64,000 nt of DNA, taken from positions 248,001 to 312,000 of the forward strand of contig NZ_CAKPUG010000003.1 of the NCBI RefSeq assembly GCF_934191625.1, written 5' to 3'. The DNA is from an uncultured Lactococcus sp. Its GTDB lineage: Bacteria > Bacillota > Bacilli > Lactobacillales > Streptococcaceae. This document shows, piece after piece, positions 1-10,004 of the stretch. Position numbers and translations under genes: made by a program. How positions within the stretch are numbered: position 1 is the stretch's first letter; the number at the start of each line of letters is the position of its first letter. The notes below the pieces were generated by a model. That model worked only from the letters and a program-made list of their open reading frames with translations. It ran no database searches and had not been told where the DNA came from.

Positions 1-762
1 TTAAATTTATTTAATTTTACACCTTTATCTTTTGGAATCTTCTTATTATTGTTTATTCCCATCTCTGTAGCCACAAATACTAGCGAAGGTATTGTCGTAA
101 ATTCCGTGCTCTTCTCCCACTATCTTTTAGCCCAAGAGATAACTTTTCCTCTGGTAGGAAATGAATTTTCATTAATGTTTATTGGGGTGGGTTTAGCACT
201 TTTAGCAAATATATATATGCCAAGTAATGAAAGATTATTAGAAAACAATCTCAATATTTTAGAAAAGGAATTCAAGAATATTTCAGCCCATCTCGTGATT
301 TGTTTAAATCAAAAGCAAGATCTCCAAGATCTTGTTGCTCAATGTGACAAACTGCTGGAACTCATTGATGTTAGCAGTAAAATTGCCACTGAAAAATCAG
401 AGAATAATCTTTTAAGAAATAATACATTTTATCAACGCTATTTCGACATGCGCCATATCCAAATTACACTTCTCAAAGATATTATTATGAAACTAGAAGA
501 AATAGATGTGGACAGCACACATATCGCCGAAATTTCCAACATTTTTGAAACTTTGTCACTCACCTACGCTGCCCATAATGACGGCAGTGAGCTCTTAAAG
601 AAAATAGAAAATGCCTATTCCCATTATCGTCAGATGGACTTGCCTCAAACACGTGAAGAGTTTGAAAATCGTGCAGGTCTCTTCCAAGTGCTTCAGTTGC
701 TTGAACTATTGATTCAAGAAAAAAATACTTTTGCATTGAATCAGACCAACAATGCTTCCTAA
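1..762 (+). CDS. Aromatic acid exporter family protein (DUF939/YqjA-like), C-terminal part
   Basis: The reading frame is open from base 1, so the true start lies upstream; the TTG at 49 is internal. The visible protein begins inside membrane segments (hydrophobic stretch, then VNSVLFSHYLLAQEITF and a further helix ending near PSNERLL). A helical cytoplasmic domain of about 170 residues follows. This layout fits Gram-positive DUF939 proteins, whose N-terminal half resembles aromatic acid exporters; substrate unknown. It ends at a bidirectional terminator shared with the convergent VOC gene. The family call rests on layout and motif feel, without a search. Confidence 0.7.
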   Translation, partial: LNLFNFTPLSFGIFLLLFIPISVATNTSEGIVVNSVLFSHYLLAQEITFPLVGNEFSLMFIGVGLALLANIYMPSNERLLENNLNILEKEFKNISAHLVICLNQKQDLQDLVAQCDKLLELIDVSSKIATEKSENNLLRNNTFYQRYFDMRHIQITLLKDIIMKLEEIDVDSTHIAEISNIFETLSLTYAAHNDGSELLKKIENAYSHYRQMDLPQTREEFENRAGLFQVLQLLELLIQEKNTFALNQTNNAS

Positions 763-773
763 ACTGAGAATAT

Positions 774-812
774 AAAAAACCTTGTTGCTCTTATGAGCCA
801 GCAAGGTTTTTT
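774..812. terminator. Bidirectional terminator between convergent genes
   Basis: A stem with an A-run on the left and a T-run on the right (CTTG-TTGCTC / GAGCCAGCAAG) sits between the stops of the exporter-like gene and the VOC gene and can serve both. Confidence 0.8.
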
Positions 813-1644
813 ATATCTGCGTTATCACAAGTTGCGCTCCGATATGATCCTCTAAGATAATGCTCTTACTTCTTGTTTCATAAGTCCTTTCCGCTGCCTC
901 CAGACTTACCAAAACTGCTTGATAATATTCTCTTCCAACTTCAATCTCCCAAGCTAAAATACCATTTTTTTGTAGGTTTCGTTTTTTCAAGCTTGTCCCT
1001 TGCCAGAGATTTGTCGCAAAGTGATGATGATAATGGTTTTGCGAGTAAAAATGAGCTGTATTCCCCACTCGCGCAACTAGATCCGTCTGAAGTATATCCA
1101 TAAAGAGTTTATCAGCCAGTGCGAGAGAATTTCCCGTGAAATGGAGATGACCAATACTCATTTTTGCCGGATAACAAAATGCTGCTTCTTTTTTTGTTGC
1201 TAAAACAGCCTCAACATCAACAGCAAATGTCCCCATTTCTACTTGTCCCTCATCCCACTTCCAAGTCTCCGGGTCTCGATCGTGATAGAGCTCTATTCCA
1301 TTTCCTTCAGGATCATTAAGATAGAAAGACTCACTTACAAGATGATCCCCCGCTCCTAATGGGTATTTTGCCTTAATGAGTCGTTCAATAAGTCCAGCTT
1401 TTGAGGCACGGTCGGGAAAAAGAATAGCATAATGAAAAAGTCCAGTTGTTTTTTCTGTACTAGAAATTCCCCCAAACTCAAGTTTCAAAAAAGGAACTTC
1501 TTTTTCTCTAAATGCGTAAGCAAATGTATGCTCTGTTTCCTCTACAATATAAAAGCCTAATAATTCCTCATAAAAATAACGCATGACTTGTCGATTAGAT
1601 GCTTTCAAAGTAATAGTTTTAATATTAAAGGGTTGAGTGTACAT
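811..1644 (-). CDS. Two-domain VOC (glyoxalase/extradiol dioxygenase fold) protein, CatE-like
   Basis: The protein has two vicinal-oxygen-chelate halves. The first runs from IKTITLKASNR to GIELYHDRDP, the second from MSIGHLHFTGNS to IILEDHIGAQ. Candidate metal ligands are His in FHYAILF, His in GHLHF and Glu in GIELYHD. B. subtilis CatE and many unassigned Firmicute paralogues have this arrangement; substrate unknown. The frame allows a start 12 bases upstream (1656), but the second ATG at 1644 has a purine-rich AGAAG element before it, so I prefer it. Monocistronic, convergent with the upstream gene. Confidence 0.75.
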   Translation of the reverse strand: MYTQPFNIKTITLKASNRQVMRYFYEELLGFYIVEETEHTFAYAFREKEVPFLKLEFGGISSTEKTTGLFHYAILFPDRASKAGLIERLIKAKYPLGAGDHLVSESFYLNDPEGNGIELYHDRDPETWKWDEGQVEMGTFAVDVEAVLATKKEAAFCYPAKMSIGHLHFTGNSLALADKLFMDILQTDLVARVGNTAHFYSQNHYHHHFATNLWQGTSLKKRNLQKNGILAWEIEVGREYYQAVLVSLEAAERTYETRSKSIILEDHIGAQLVITQI

Positions 1645-1717
1645 ACTTCTTCTCATTTCTTTTGAATTTTACTTCATTCTTTATATGTTGCTAGTATATC
1701 ACTTAAAATTCAGAAAG

Positions 1718-1755
1718 CAAAAGGCTTTGTTTACAATCGTAAACAAAGCCTTTTG
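1718..1755 (-). terminator. Terminator of menG
   Basis: A perfect 17-bp stem (CAAAAGGCTTTGTTTAC and its complement) with a 4-base loop lies just downstream of the menG stop. Confidence 0.85.
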
Positions 1756-1766
1756 TCGCTCTAAAA

Positions 1767-2498
1767 TTATTTTGAGACTTCTTTTGCTACAGGTGAGCCT
1801 TTGGTCCCAAAATGCGTAGCAATTGCACCTCCACCATATTTTTGATAATTAACGGTAGAAAATCCAGCTTTACGAAAGAGTTGCGCCAAAGCTTTCGCAT
1901 CAGGAAAATTCTCCGCAGATTCTTGAAGCCATTGGTATTCTTTCAAAGACTTGGCAAAAACCTTACCCAGAAAAGGCATCACTTTTTTAAAGTAAAGTTC
2001 AAATGCTTGCTTGTAAATAGGAAAAGTAGGATGAGAAGTTTCAATACAAACTACTTTTCCTCCAGGTTTCAATACCCGAAAAATTTCTCGTAGTACTGTG
2101 AGATAATCAGGAGTATTTCTCAAACCATACCCAATCGTAACTACATCAAACCTTTCATTTTCAAAGGGAAGGTTCATGGCATTCCCTTGAATAAATTCAA
2201 TATTTGTATTGCCTTTTTTATCAAGTTTATCTTGGGCAACTTTCAACATATTTTCGGAAAAATCTAAACCTACAACCTTACCACTATGGCCCACAGCTTT
2301 TGAAAGATCAAAGCTCCAGTCTCCTGTACCACAACACAAATCTAAAATGGTCATTCCGGATAGATTGCCCATTTTTTTCATAGTTTTATCTCGCCATATA
2401 TCATGTTGTTTGAAACTGATGATTGCATTCATTTTGTCATAGTCAGCAGAAATATTATTAAATATTTCGTGTACACGTTCTTCATTTACCTTATTCAT
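1767..2498 (-). CDS. menG: Demethylmenaquinone methyltransferase MenG (UbiE family)
   Basis: Class I SAM-dependent methyltransferase of 243 aa. Visible motifs: ISADYDKMNAIISF near the N-terminus, SAM-binding LDLCCGTGDWS (about residues 52-62), GLDFSENML (motif II) and LRNTPDYLTVLREIFRVLKPGG. It methylates demethylmenaquinone in the last step of menaquinone synthesis, consistent with lactococci that make menaquinones and can respire when given heme. The ATG has no Shine-Dalgarno sequence; an extended -10 box (TGCTATAAT) ends exactly six bases before it, so the mRNA is predicted to be leaderless. A terminator separates it from eno upstream. Confidence 0.92.
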   Translation of the reverse strand: MNKVNEERVHEIFNNISADYDKMNAIISFKQHDIWRDKTMKKMGNLSGMTILDLCCGTGDWSFDLSKAVGHSGKVVGLDFSENMLKVAQDKLDKKGNTNIEFIQGNAMNLPFENERFDVVTIGYGLRNTPDYLTVLREIFRVLKPGGKVVCIETSHPTFPIYKQAFELYFKKVMPFLGKVFAKSLKEYQWLQESAENFPDAKALAQLFRKAGFSTVNYQKYGGGAIATHFGTKGSPVAKEVSK

Positions 2499-2504
2499 GT
2501 ACTC

Positions 2505-2513
2505 ATTATAGCA
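2505..2513 (-). promoter_or_regulatory. Extended -10 promoter abutting menG
   Basis: TG-C-TATAAT on the minus strand with six bases to the ATG. Transcription would start at or next to the start codon. No convincing -35 is seen, which is usual for extended -10 promoters. Confidence 0.6.
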
Positions 2514-2562
2514 TAAGCTAAGCTTTACACCATTGCTTCTTGTCTCTCAATTTACAAACTAA

Positions 2563-2609
2563 AAAACATTCTTCCTATATTTAAAAATTAAACATAGAAA
2601 GAATGTTTC
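2563..2609 (-). terminator. Terminator of eno
   Basis: AAACATTCTT pairs with AAGAATGTTT, with further ATAG/CTAT pairing inside, just after the enolase stop. A run of Ts follows on the minus strand. Confidence 0.75.
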
Positions 2610-2635
2610 TTTAAGCATTAGTTGCTCTCTAAACC

Positions 2636-3955
<1,320 letters not shown>

Positions 3956-3988
3956 TTAAGTGCTTTGTGCACTTTTTAATACACTATG

Positions 3989-4017
3989 ATTTTACTATTT
4001 TTCCGCCCTTATTTCAA
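3989..4017 (-). promoter_or_regulatory. Promoter of eno
   Basis: TTGAAA, 17-base spacer, TAAAAT on the minus strand about 50 bases before the ATG. The leader contains a small hairpin (AAGTGC/GCACTT, 3959-3975). Confidence 0.75.
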
Positions 4018-4065
4018 GTGAAAAACAAGCTAAAAGGCTTTTTATACAAGGTATGCGGTTACATT

Positions 4066-4545
4066 TCAACTTTTTAATTCTGTGATATTTTTTTTATAAA
4101 ATATCGTGTCCACCTCCATTCTTGGCATGTGTTCGGGCAGTATTTTTTCATTGATAGATAAAAAGCCATTTTTTTCATAAAAACGATGTGCCGCTTTGAA
4201 TTGTTCAACAGTTCCAAGATAAATTTCTTTGATACTCTCTATGCGACAGTATTCAAACAAATTATCCAAAAGAAGTTGTGCAACAGACTTCCCTCTGTAT
4301 TCAACATTGACAAACATTTTTTTCAGAACAGCTTGTTGTGCATTAAACTTGACGATGCCAAGTGTCCCAACAACTCCCTTCTTTTCATCAACAGCAAGCC
4401 AAAATTGGCTGTAATGTGTATGAATATCTTGCAAGTCGGGTTGATCTGCCAAATCAACAGCAACTCCAAATTCTTCCTTCTGAATAGAAAGTATCAAATC
4501 AATAACTGCTTGTTTGTAGGTGTCATTGTAAGCGATTAACTTCAT
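4066..4545 (-). CDS. GNAT family N-acetyltransferase
   Basis: About 160 aa with a GNAT fold: the central LKKMFVNVEYRGKSVAQLLL matches the acetyl-CoA-binding motif A (R/Q-x-x-G-x-G/A variant), and the C-terminal AAHRFYEKNGF is the usual motif B. Substrate unknown. The frame runs 48 codons further upstream, but that part overlaps the rplT terminator and coding end. A promoter with an extended -10 box ends exactly six bases before the ATG at 4545, making this the likely start of a leaderless message. An ATG two codons earlier (4551) touches the -10 box. Confidence 0.8.
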   Translation of the reverse strand: MKLIAYNDTYKQAVIDLILSIQKEEFGVAVDLADQPDLQDIHTHYSQFWLAVDEKKGVVGTLGIVKFNAQQAVLKKMFVNVEYRGKSVAQLLLDNLFEYCRIESIKEIYLGTVEQFKAAHRFYEKNGFLSINEKILPEHMPRMEVDTIFYKKNITELKS

Positions 4546-4551
4546 AGCCAT

Positions 4552-4581
4552 AGTATAACAGATTACTTTAAATTTTATCAA
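4552..4581 (-). promoter_or_regulatory. Promoter of the GNAT gene
   Basis: TTGATA, 18-base spacer ending in TGT, TATACT (extended -10). The predicted transcription start coincides with the ATG at 4545. Confidence 0.7.
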
Positions 4582-4583
4582 CA

Positions 4584-4608
4584 AAAAAACTTCCCAAAGG
4601 AAGTTTTT
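4584..4608 (-). terminator. Terminator of infC-rpmI-rplT
   Basis: AAAAACTTCC-TTTG-GGAAGTTTTTTT on the minus strand directly after the rplT stop. Confidence 0.88.
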
Positions 4609-4612
4609 AAAA

Positions 4613-4972
4613 TTATTTAGCCAATGCTTTTTTAGCTTCTTCAGCAAGAGCTGTGAAAGCAGCTGCGTCAGCAATAGCAATGTCCGCAAGCATTTTACGG
4701 TTGATTTCGATTTCAGCCAATTTCAAACCGTGCATCATTTTGCTGTATGAAAGACCATTCATACGAGCAGCTGCATTGATACGTGCAATCCACAATTTAC
4801 GGAAGTCGCGTTTCTTTTGACGACGATCGCGGAATGCGTAGTAGTATGAGTTCATTACTTGTTCTTTAGCTGTCTTGAAAAGACGGTGTTTAGAACCGTA
4901 ATAACCTTTAGCGAGTTTTAAAATACGTTTACGGCGTTTGCGAGTTGCAACGCTATTTTTAACACGTGCCAT
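4613..4972 (-). CDS. rplT: 50S ribosomal protein L20
   Basis: 119 aa, highly conserved start [19 protein letters not shown] followed by [19 protein letters not shown] and [16 protein letters not shown]20 binds 23S rRNA early in assembly and in Firmicutes also represses its own operon by binding the leader. It is the last gene of infC-rpmI-rplT and is followed by a strong terminator. The start has a clear AAGGAG site. Confidence 0.98.
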   Translation of the reverse strand: MARVKNSVATRKRRKRILKLAKGYYGSKHRLFKTAKEQVMNSYYYAFRDRRQKKRDFRKLWIARINAAARMNGLSYSKMMHGLKLAEIEINRKMLADIAIADAAAFTALAEEAKKALAK

Positions 4973-5149
4973 GTGTGTTCTCCTTGTTTCTTAGAAAATT
5001 TTTATCCTGTCATCGACAGTTAATTTAAATGGTTAATTGATTTCGAGTGAAATCCTATAAGTCTTATGTAGTACTTATGAGTTAATCAGTCGTGAAATGT
5101 TATTTTATGTATCAATTGCTCTCATGCATAACAGTCCACAGGACTGTTA
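4973..5149 (-). other. 177-base rpmI-rplT spacer with a hairpin
   Basis: This spacer is unusually long for the rpmI-rplT pair. AACAGTCC/GGACTGTT (about 5131-5149) forms a perfect 8-bp stem next to the rpmI stop but has no T-run, so it is more likely an RNA-processing or stability element than a terminator. Nothing coding is seen. Confidence 0.5.
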
Positions 5150-5350
5150 TTAACGCATGTTCGCAACCATACGACGGATGCGTTTGAAGTCACCTGTTGA
5201 AACCATACGGCCTTTACGGAGTTGACGACGTTGTTTTACAGTTTTACCGTGCATACGGTGTGAAGTATAAGCGCGGAAGCGTTTAAGACCGCCATTACCA
5301 GTACGTTTGAAACGTTTAGCTGATGCGCGGTGAGTTTTTTGTTTTGGCAT
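5150..5350 (-). CDS. rpmI: 50S ribosomal protein L35
   Basis: 66 aa, typical length and sequence: [20 protein letters not shown], then [20 protein letters not shown]. Small basic ribosomal protein. The start follows an AAGGAG site and the gene lies 29 bases after infC. Confidence 0.97.
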   Translation of the reverse strand: MPKQKTHRASAKRFKRTGNGGLKRFRAYTSHRMHGKTVKQRRQLRKGRMVSTGDFKRIRRMVANMR

Positions 5351-5379
5351 TTTAATTCTCCTTGGTTAATAATAAGAAC

Positions 5380-5904
5380 TTAGTTCTTTTTGATTGGTGC
5401 CAATTGTAAGAACATTTGACGACCATCCATTTTGGCTTTTTGCTCTACCACAGCGATATCTTTCACTGCTTCAGCAAATTCATCCATGACTTGACGACCC
5501 ACATCTTGGTGAGTAATCATCCGGCCTTTAAAGCGAATCGAAACTTTAACTTTGTCTCCTTTTTCAAGGAACTTAGTTGCTTGACGAAGTTTTGTATTGA
5601 AGTCATTCTTATCAATGACTGGGCTCAAGCGTACTTCTTTCAAAGTAACAGTTGCCTGCTTCTTCTTAGCTTCTTTTTGCTTTTTCTTTTGCTCAAACAT
5701 GAATTTAGTGTAATCCATGATTTTTGCAACTGGTGGTTCTTGATTTGAAATCAAAACCAAATCCATGTTAAGGTCTTCGGCCTGAGTGAGTGCAACAGCT
5801 GTAGGTGTAACACCAAGCTGTTCGCCTTCAGCACCGATAAGACGTACTTCGCGTGAACGGATTTGACCGTTCATCAAAGGTTTTCTGTTGTCTTGCTTTG
5901 CTAT
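5380..5904 (-). CDS. infC: Translation initiation factor IF-3, starting at ATA
   Basis: IF-3 binds the 30S subunit, checks start-codon pairing and prevents subunit joining. The frame contains the conserved [18 protein letters not shown] start of the N-domain and the C-domain [18 protein letters not shown]. No ATG or GTG gives a full-length protein with a ribosome-binding site, and a TTG at 5877 has none. Nine codons further up, an ATA at 5904 lies 7 bases after a strong AAGGAG and gives [16 protein letters not shown]. Rare AUU/AUA starts in infC are well known and let IF-3 repress its own translation. First gene of infC-rpmI-rplT. Confidence 0.93.
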   Translation of the reverse strand: MAKQDNRKPLMNGQIRSREVRLIGAEGEQLGVTPTAVALTQAEDLNMDLVLISNQEPPVAKIMDYTKFMFEQKKKQKEAKKKQATVTLKEVRLSPVIDKNDFNTKLRQATKFLEKGDKVKVSIRFKGRMITHQDVGRQVMDEFAEAVKDIAVVEQKAKMDGRQMFLQLAPIKKN

Positions 5905-6056
5905 GTCTATTCTCCTTCTAAAATATTTTTTAGAAAAACAAAAGCGGAACGCATAATGCGCCCCGCTAATGAAAACATTCGTTTTGTGAATAATTCCATT
6001 TCGTTGCCCAGGGCTATTACCACTCAGGCGAGAAGCGGGTGCTTCTGCTTTTCAAC
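5905..6056 (-). ncRNA. L20-type autoregulatory leader of infC-rpmI-rplT
   Basis: About 150 bases of structured leader lie between the promoter and infC. The upstream part is GC-rich (GAAGCACCCGCTTCTCGCC and following). It ends in an attenuator stem, AGCGGGGCGCA-TTA-TGCGTTCCGCT, followed by TTTTGTTTTT (5933-5968). In Firmicutes, L20 binds such leaders and causes premature termination. The mechanism is inferred from family knowledge; the terminator is seen. Confidence 0.75.
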
Positions 6057-6062
6057 TTCTCT

Positions 6063-6090
6063 ATTATACCACAAAAAATTTTTATGTCAA
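6063..6090 (-). promoter_or_regulatory. Promoter of infC-rpmI-rplT
   Basis: Consensus TTGACA, 16-base spacer, TATAAT on the minus strand, directly before the leader. Confidence 0.85.
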
Positions 6091-6138
6091 CAATAATTTT
6101 TCTTCTCACTTAATATCCAAGGTGGTGAGTTTTTAATA

Positions 6139-7299
6139 TTATTTATTTTTCAAGTATGCTTGTACAAAACTTTGCATATTTTGTTGAATGTGGCTGTCGG
6201 TATATTCTCCGGCTTCTTCACCCCAAAAGGTGAGAGATGAACCTACAACATTTTCTGTTGCGCTAACTTGGCTTCCACTATTAAGTTCGAATTTGGAAAG
6301 GTCCCAATTTGCAACTAAATCATTAATGGTATAGGCATAACTTTCAGGTTGCCACATCCGCTGCCCCGGCAAGAAATAGGTATAATAAGCATTGTAATTT
6401 AAAAGCTTGAATCCTGCATTTAGAAGCTCTTGGGCACTTGCTATATATTTCCGTCCCGAGACGGCACGCTCGTCTGTGCTATTTATATCCCAGCCACCAA
6501 TCTGTGACCAATAAGTAATCTGAATATCTTTATTGTAAGATGGGAGATCTGATTTCGCTACCCGATCATTCCACATCCTTGTAATATAACCTTGTCCATT
6601 TAAAAAATTATCTAAAGAATTTACATAGTTCACTAAATCTCCATTGGATTCTGCGGGTAACCAATCAATTTCATCAACACCAATATGAAAATATGCTTTT
6701 GTTTGCCCAGCAAAAAGGGGCGTATACTCTGCCAATACATCTTTCACAAAATCAATTGCTTCTATTTTTGTGTAATCAATGAGATTAAACTGCTCTGGCG
6801 CTCCATCACGTAACTTAATAGACTCATATCGCTTAGGATCTTTAACCTTTAAAAGATCAAGGATAGCTTGCATGTGAGCTGGAGCTTCTATTTCTGGAAC
6901 TAAAACAACTTTCTTTGAGCGTGCATAAGCAACCAAATCTAATAGTTCTTTTTTTGAAAGAAATGGGCGCTTCGTTTGTGTATTGATCCATTGTCCATTT
7001 TGATAGAGCGCATTTTTATCAGTAGTTTGGCCAACAGTCGCCATCTCCACCGCCAAGTTTTGATTATCCGACATGTGTAGCTGTAGAAAACTATTCGGAT
7101 ACTCACTTAAATCATCTATAAACTTTTTGATCACTTGACTTTTATAAAATTTACGTGAAATGTCTAAAGTAATTCCTTTTTCTGGCATCAATTCTATAGT
7201 TTTTTTATCTGATTTAGCCTCTGTCTGACTTAACAACATCATGAAAAGTATACCTATCCCCATTAATATACATAATTTGGAGCTTTTTCTTTGCTTCAT
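6139..7299 (-). CDS. Secreted glycoside hydrolase family 20 (beta-N-acetylhexosaminidase-like)
   Basis: 386 aa with an N-terminal signal or anchor segment (residues 8-26). The rest is a single GH20-like barrel: LQLHMSDNQNLAVEM, a strand with VLVPEIEAPAHM, the catalytic Asp-Glu pair in YFHIGVDEIDW (about residue 206), and the C-terminal LTFWGEEAG. GH20 enzymes remove terminal GlcNAc or GalNAc by substrate-assisted catalysis; dispersin-type relatives act on poly-GlcNAc biofilm polymer. Exact substrate unknown. GGAGG precedes the start. Single gene, outside any sugar operon. Confidence 0.85.
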   Translation of the reverse strand: MKQRKSSKLCILMGIGILFMMLLSQTEAKSDKKTIELMPEKGITLDISRKFYKSQVIKKFIDDLSEYPNSFLQLHMSDNQNLAVEMATVGQTTDKNALYQNGQWINTQTKRPFLSKKELLDLVAYARSKKVVLVPEIEAPAHMQAILDLLKVKDPKRYESIKLRDGAPEQFNLIDYTKIEAIDFVKDVLAEYTPLFAGQTKAYFHIGVDEIDWLPAESNGDLVNYVNSLDNFLNGQGYITRMWNDRVAKSDLPSYNKDIQITYWSQIGGWDINSTDERAVSGRKYIASAQELLNAGFKLLNYNAYYTYFLPGQRMWQPESYAYTINDLVANWDLSKFELNSGSQVSATENVVGSSLTFWGEEAGEYTDSHIQQNMQSFVQAYLKNK

Positions 7300-7365
7300 T
7301 CCCGTTCCTCCCTACTCACTAAATAAAACTATAACAAAATGAGAATAAAATAACAAAAATTCCTA

Positions 7366-7393
7366 CAAAAAAAACACCCAAGGGTGTTTTTTA
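7366..7393 (-). terminator. Terminator of the SPFH gene
   Basis: CACCC-AA-GGGTG flanked by A8 and T6, at the end of the SPFH gene. Confidence 0.85.
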
Positions 7394-8284
7394 TTTTGCT
7401 TTCAATGCACTTAAAATTTGTGTACGCATATCTTCTATACCATCTGCACTGGCTGGAAGGAAAATTGTTGAATTTCCGGCATCAGCAAATTGATTAAGAG
7501 TATCGAGATACTGGTTAGTTAAAAGCATTGACATAATCTGTTCTTCCGTTAAACTTGCCCCAGTATTTCTAATTTCAATAATTTGTTGAGCAAGGCCATC
7601 GACAATAGCCTTACGTTGCTCAGCAATCCCTACACCACGCAAACGATCTTTCTCAGCTTCTGCCTCTGCAGAAGTTACAATTTTTATTTTTTCAGCATTA
7701 GCAAGCATTTGTGATGCATCTTGCTTACGTTGAGCCGCATTAATTTCATTCATTGATTGCTTAACTTCAGCATCTGGTTCTACACGGGTAATCAACGTTT
7801 TAACAATAATATAACCGTAAGTGGTCATTTCCTCTGCAACTTGATGCTGTACTTCCAAAGCTATCTCATCTTTTTTCTCGAAAACTTCATCTAAAGTTAA
7901 CTTAGGAACAGCAGATCGGAGAGCATCCTCAATGTAGGCTTGTATTTGCTCAGAAGGGTTCATCAGTTTATAATAAGCATCTTTTATATTTTCTTCATTC
8001 ACACGATATTGCGTTGCAATATTCATGGTCACAAAAACATTATCTTTTGTTTTCGTTTCAACGGTCATCTCATTTTGTAAAAGACGCAGTTGAATTCGTG
8101 CCGCAACACGATCAATTCCCCAAGGTAATTTTACATGGAAGCCCGCTGAAGAAGTTGTTTGGTACTTCCCAAAGCGTTCTATAATTGCAACTGTTTGTTG
8201 TTTAATAACATAAAACAATGTCCCAGCACTCGCCAAAATAATGATAATAACAAGCACGGTAATAATAAGTGAAACTGTTAACAT
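7391..8284 (-). CDS. SPFH/band 7 membrane protein (stomatin/QmcA-like)
   Basis: 297 aa with one N-terminal transmembrane helix (about 5-27). The SPFH domain runs from VAIIERFGKYQTT through GFHVKLPWGIDRV, then comes a long Ala/Glu/Lys-rich coiled coil (KQDASQMLANAEKIKIVTSA) and a short C-terminal tail. Such proteins form oligomeric scaffolds in membrane microdomains and often support membrane proteases. Single gene with AAAGGAGAG before the ATG; no protease partner is adjacent. Confidence 0.9.
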   Translation of the reverse strand: MLTVSLIITVLVIIIILASAGTLFYVIKQQTVAIIERFGKYQTTSSAGFHVKLPWGIDRVAARIQLRLLQNEMTVETKTKDNVFVTMNIATQYRVNEENIKDAYYKLMNPSEQIQAYIEDALRSAVPKLTLDEVFEKKDEIALEVQHQVAEEMTTYGYIIVKTLITRVEPDAEVKQSMNEINAAQRKQDASQMLANAEKIKIVTSAEAEAEKDRLRGVGIAEQRKAIVDGLAQQIIEIRNTGASLTEEQIMSMLLTNQYLDTLNQFADAGNSTIFLPASADGIEDMRTQILSALKAK

Positions 8285-8332
8285 AAAACTCTCCTTTCCT
8301 TTAATTATACTTTATTCTTTAGAATATTCCAA

Positions 8333-9001
8333 TCAAAGTCCTTTAGAGATGTACATGTAACACTTATTTTGCTCTGCTTGATACAGTAGTGGGTGAATAT
8401 AGCGAATTTTTTCAGCTTGAAGTACCAAATCCTCAAAATTATAACCCGTCAAGCGGATATAGTCTTCATTTTCATCAGCAGTTGTCAAATCTGACAATTC
8501 TTGTGCATCAGTGAACTTCCCCTCAAAATTCGCCTTTCTCATGATGATATAATCGCCTTCTTGTGTCAAAACATAATGTGGAAAAATTTGTGCGACTTCA
8601 TAAATAATTTGGGCCGTCATCTTTAATGGAAACTCACTAAAGACAACTGCTTCTTCCTGGGCATTGCGGTAGCAAAAACCAAAAGATTTACCCGATAGAT
8701 TTAAACGCATAAAGCGGAAATTTTCTGTGCCTTCTTTTCCTTCAAGATGAAAATTTGGCTGATCTTGAAACATCTCCAAATCACGTGACAACTCAAAGAA
8801 ATAGTCTGTAGCATCTTGTGGAGAACGTTTTTGATAAAGCTCTGCAAAATAAGCATTGATTACACTTGATGGCGGAGTAACCAACAGCATTTTTTCCTTT
8901 TCATCGTCTAAATTTGCTAAACGATTTTCCAAAAAGACACGGTCTTGAGCCATGTAGCCTCCGTATTTCAAACCTAAATCAATATATTCCTTATTTTTCA
9001 C
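8333..9001 (-). CDS. Conserved hypothetical protein encoded with miaA
   Basis: 222 aa, acidic, soluble, with no signal peptide or membrane helix. I recognise no catalytic motif. It overlaps the end of miaA by 11 bases, so the two genes are translationally coupled. Streptococci have a similar-sized gene after miaA that has carried misleading enzyme names; I do not assign one. Confidence 0.8.
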   Translation of the reverse strand: MKNKEYIDLGLKYGGYMAQDRVFLENRLANLDDEKEKMLLVTPPSSVINAYFAELYQKRSPQDATDYFFELSRDLEMFQDQPNFHLEGKEGTENFRFMRLNLSGKSFGFCYRNAQEEAVVFSEFPLKMTAQIIYEVAQIFPHYVLTQEGDYIIMRKANFEGKFTDAQELSDLTTADENEDYIRLTGYNFEDLVLQAEKIRYIHPLLYQAEQNKCYMYISKGL

Positions 9002-9884
9002 TTTTTTCCTCCATATTTAAAAATTCTCTTGCACATATTATAGCATTTTCTGGATAATCTTCAGCAAAGACATCGTAAAAATTAACATTCATCCGGTTAC
9101 GAAACCAGGTCAATTGCCGTTTAGCATATCTTCGTGAATTTCTTTTCACAAGCTCCACAGCCTCTTCCAGCGAGATTTCTCCTGAGAAATACGGGAAAAA
9201 TTCCTTATAGCCAATTCCCTTTGCAGCTTGAACCCCTGGGTACTTTCTAAATAAACCTTCTGCTTCTACAAGTAAACCTAGTTCCAGCATATCATCCACA
9301 CGACGGTTTATTCGATCATAGAGGATTTCTCTTTCAGCATTCAGACCAAGAATGCAAAACTCATAGTCAGAAGATTTATTTTCGCCTGTACCGAAAGCTT
9401 CGAGCTCCAGAAAACGCATTGCTCTTCTACGATTAAGCTCTGGAATATCTTGGGGAACACGCGCAAACAATTCTTCATTAGAGAGTTTCTCTAAGCTTTG
9501 GCGCAATTGCATCATGGCCTCATGATTTTCTTGTCCACCTAAATGATATCCCTCAACAAGACTCTGAATATATAGTCCTGTCCCACCGACGATGATTGGA
9601 ATCCTGCCTCGTGAAATAATTTGTTCTATACAGACGGAAGCTTCTTGAACAAAGTCAAAGGCAGAGTAATTCTCATTTACCTCTCGTACATCAATCAAAT
9701 GATGTGCTGCTGCAGCTTGTTCTTCCGAACTTGCTTTGGCTGTACCGATATCAAGGCCCCGATATACTTGCTGCGAATCGCCTGAAATAATCTCACCATC
9801 AAAAACCTGAGCCAGTTGTATTCCCAAAGCTGTTTTACCCACAGCTGTTGGCCCAACCACAACTATTATCTTATTTTTTTTCAT
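8991..9884 (-). CDS. miaA: tRNA dimethylallyltransferase
   Basis: 297 aa. It transfers the dimethylallyl group to A37 of tRNAs reading UNN codons. Motifs: P-loop [14 protein letters not shown] (about 9-22), [35 protein letters not shown] and the C-terminal [18 protein letters not shown]. Length is normal. First gene of a two-gene unit with the hypothetical at 8333-9001. Confidence 0.96.
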   Translation of the reverse strand: MKKNKIIVVVGPTAVGKTALGIQLAQVFDGEIISGDSQQVYRGLDIGTAKASSEEQAAAAHHLIDVREVNENYSAFDFVQEASVCIEQIISRGRIPIIVGGTGLYIQSLVEGYHLGGQENHEAMMQLRQSLEKLSNEELFARVPQDIPELNRRRAMRFLELEAFGTGENKSSDYEFCILGLNAEREILYDRINRRVDDMLELGLLVEAEGLFRKYPGVQAAKGIGYKEFFPYFSGEISLEEAVELVKRNSRRYAKRQLTWFRNRMNVNFYDVFAEDYPENAIICAREFLNMEEKSEK

Positions 9885-9972
9885 ATATTATTTTTTATCT
9901 CTCTTGTTCTGTGTATGAAGATACATTCTTCTATTATAGCATTTTTCAGTTTGGGCAATCTTTTTAGTATAG

Positions 9973-10003
9973 AAAAATCCTCATCTAACAAACGAGGATT
10001 TCA
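9973..10003 (-). terminator. Terminator of the polysaccharide deacetylase gene
   Basis: AAATCCTC/GAGGATTT stem followed by T-rich sequence on the minus strand. Confidence 0.75.
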
Positions 10004-10004
10004 T

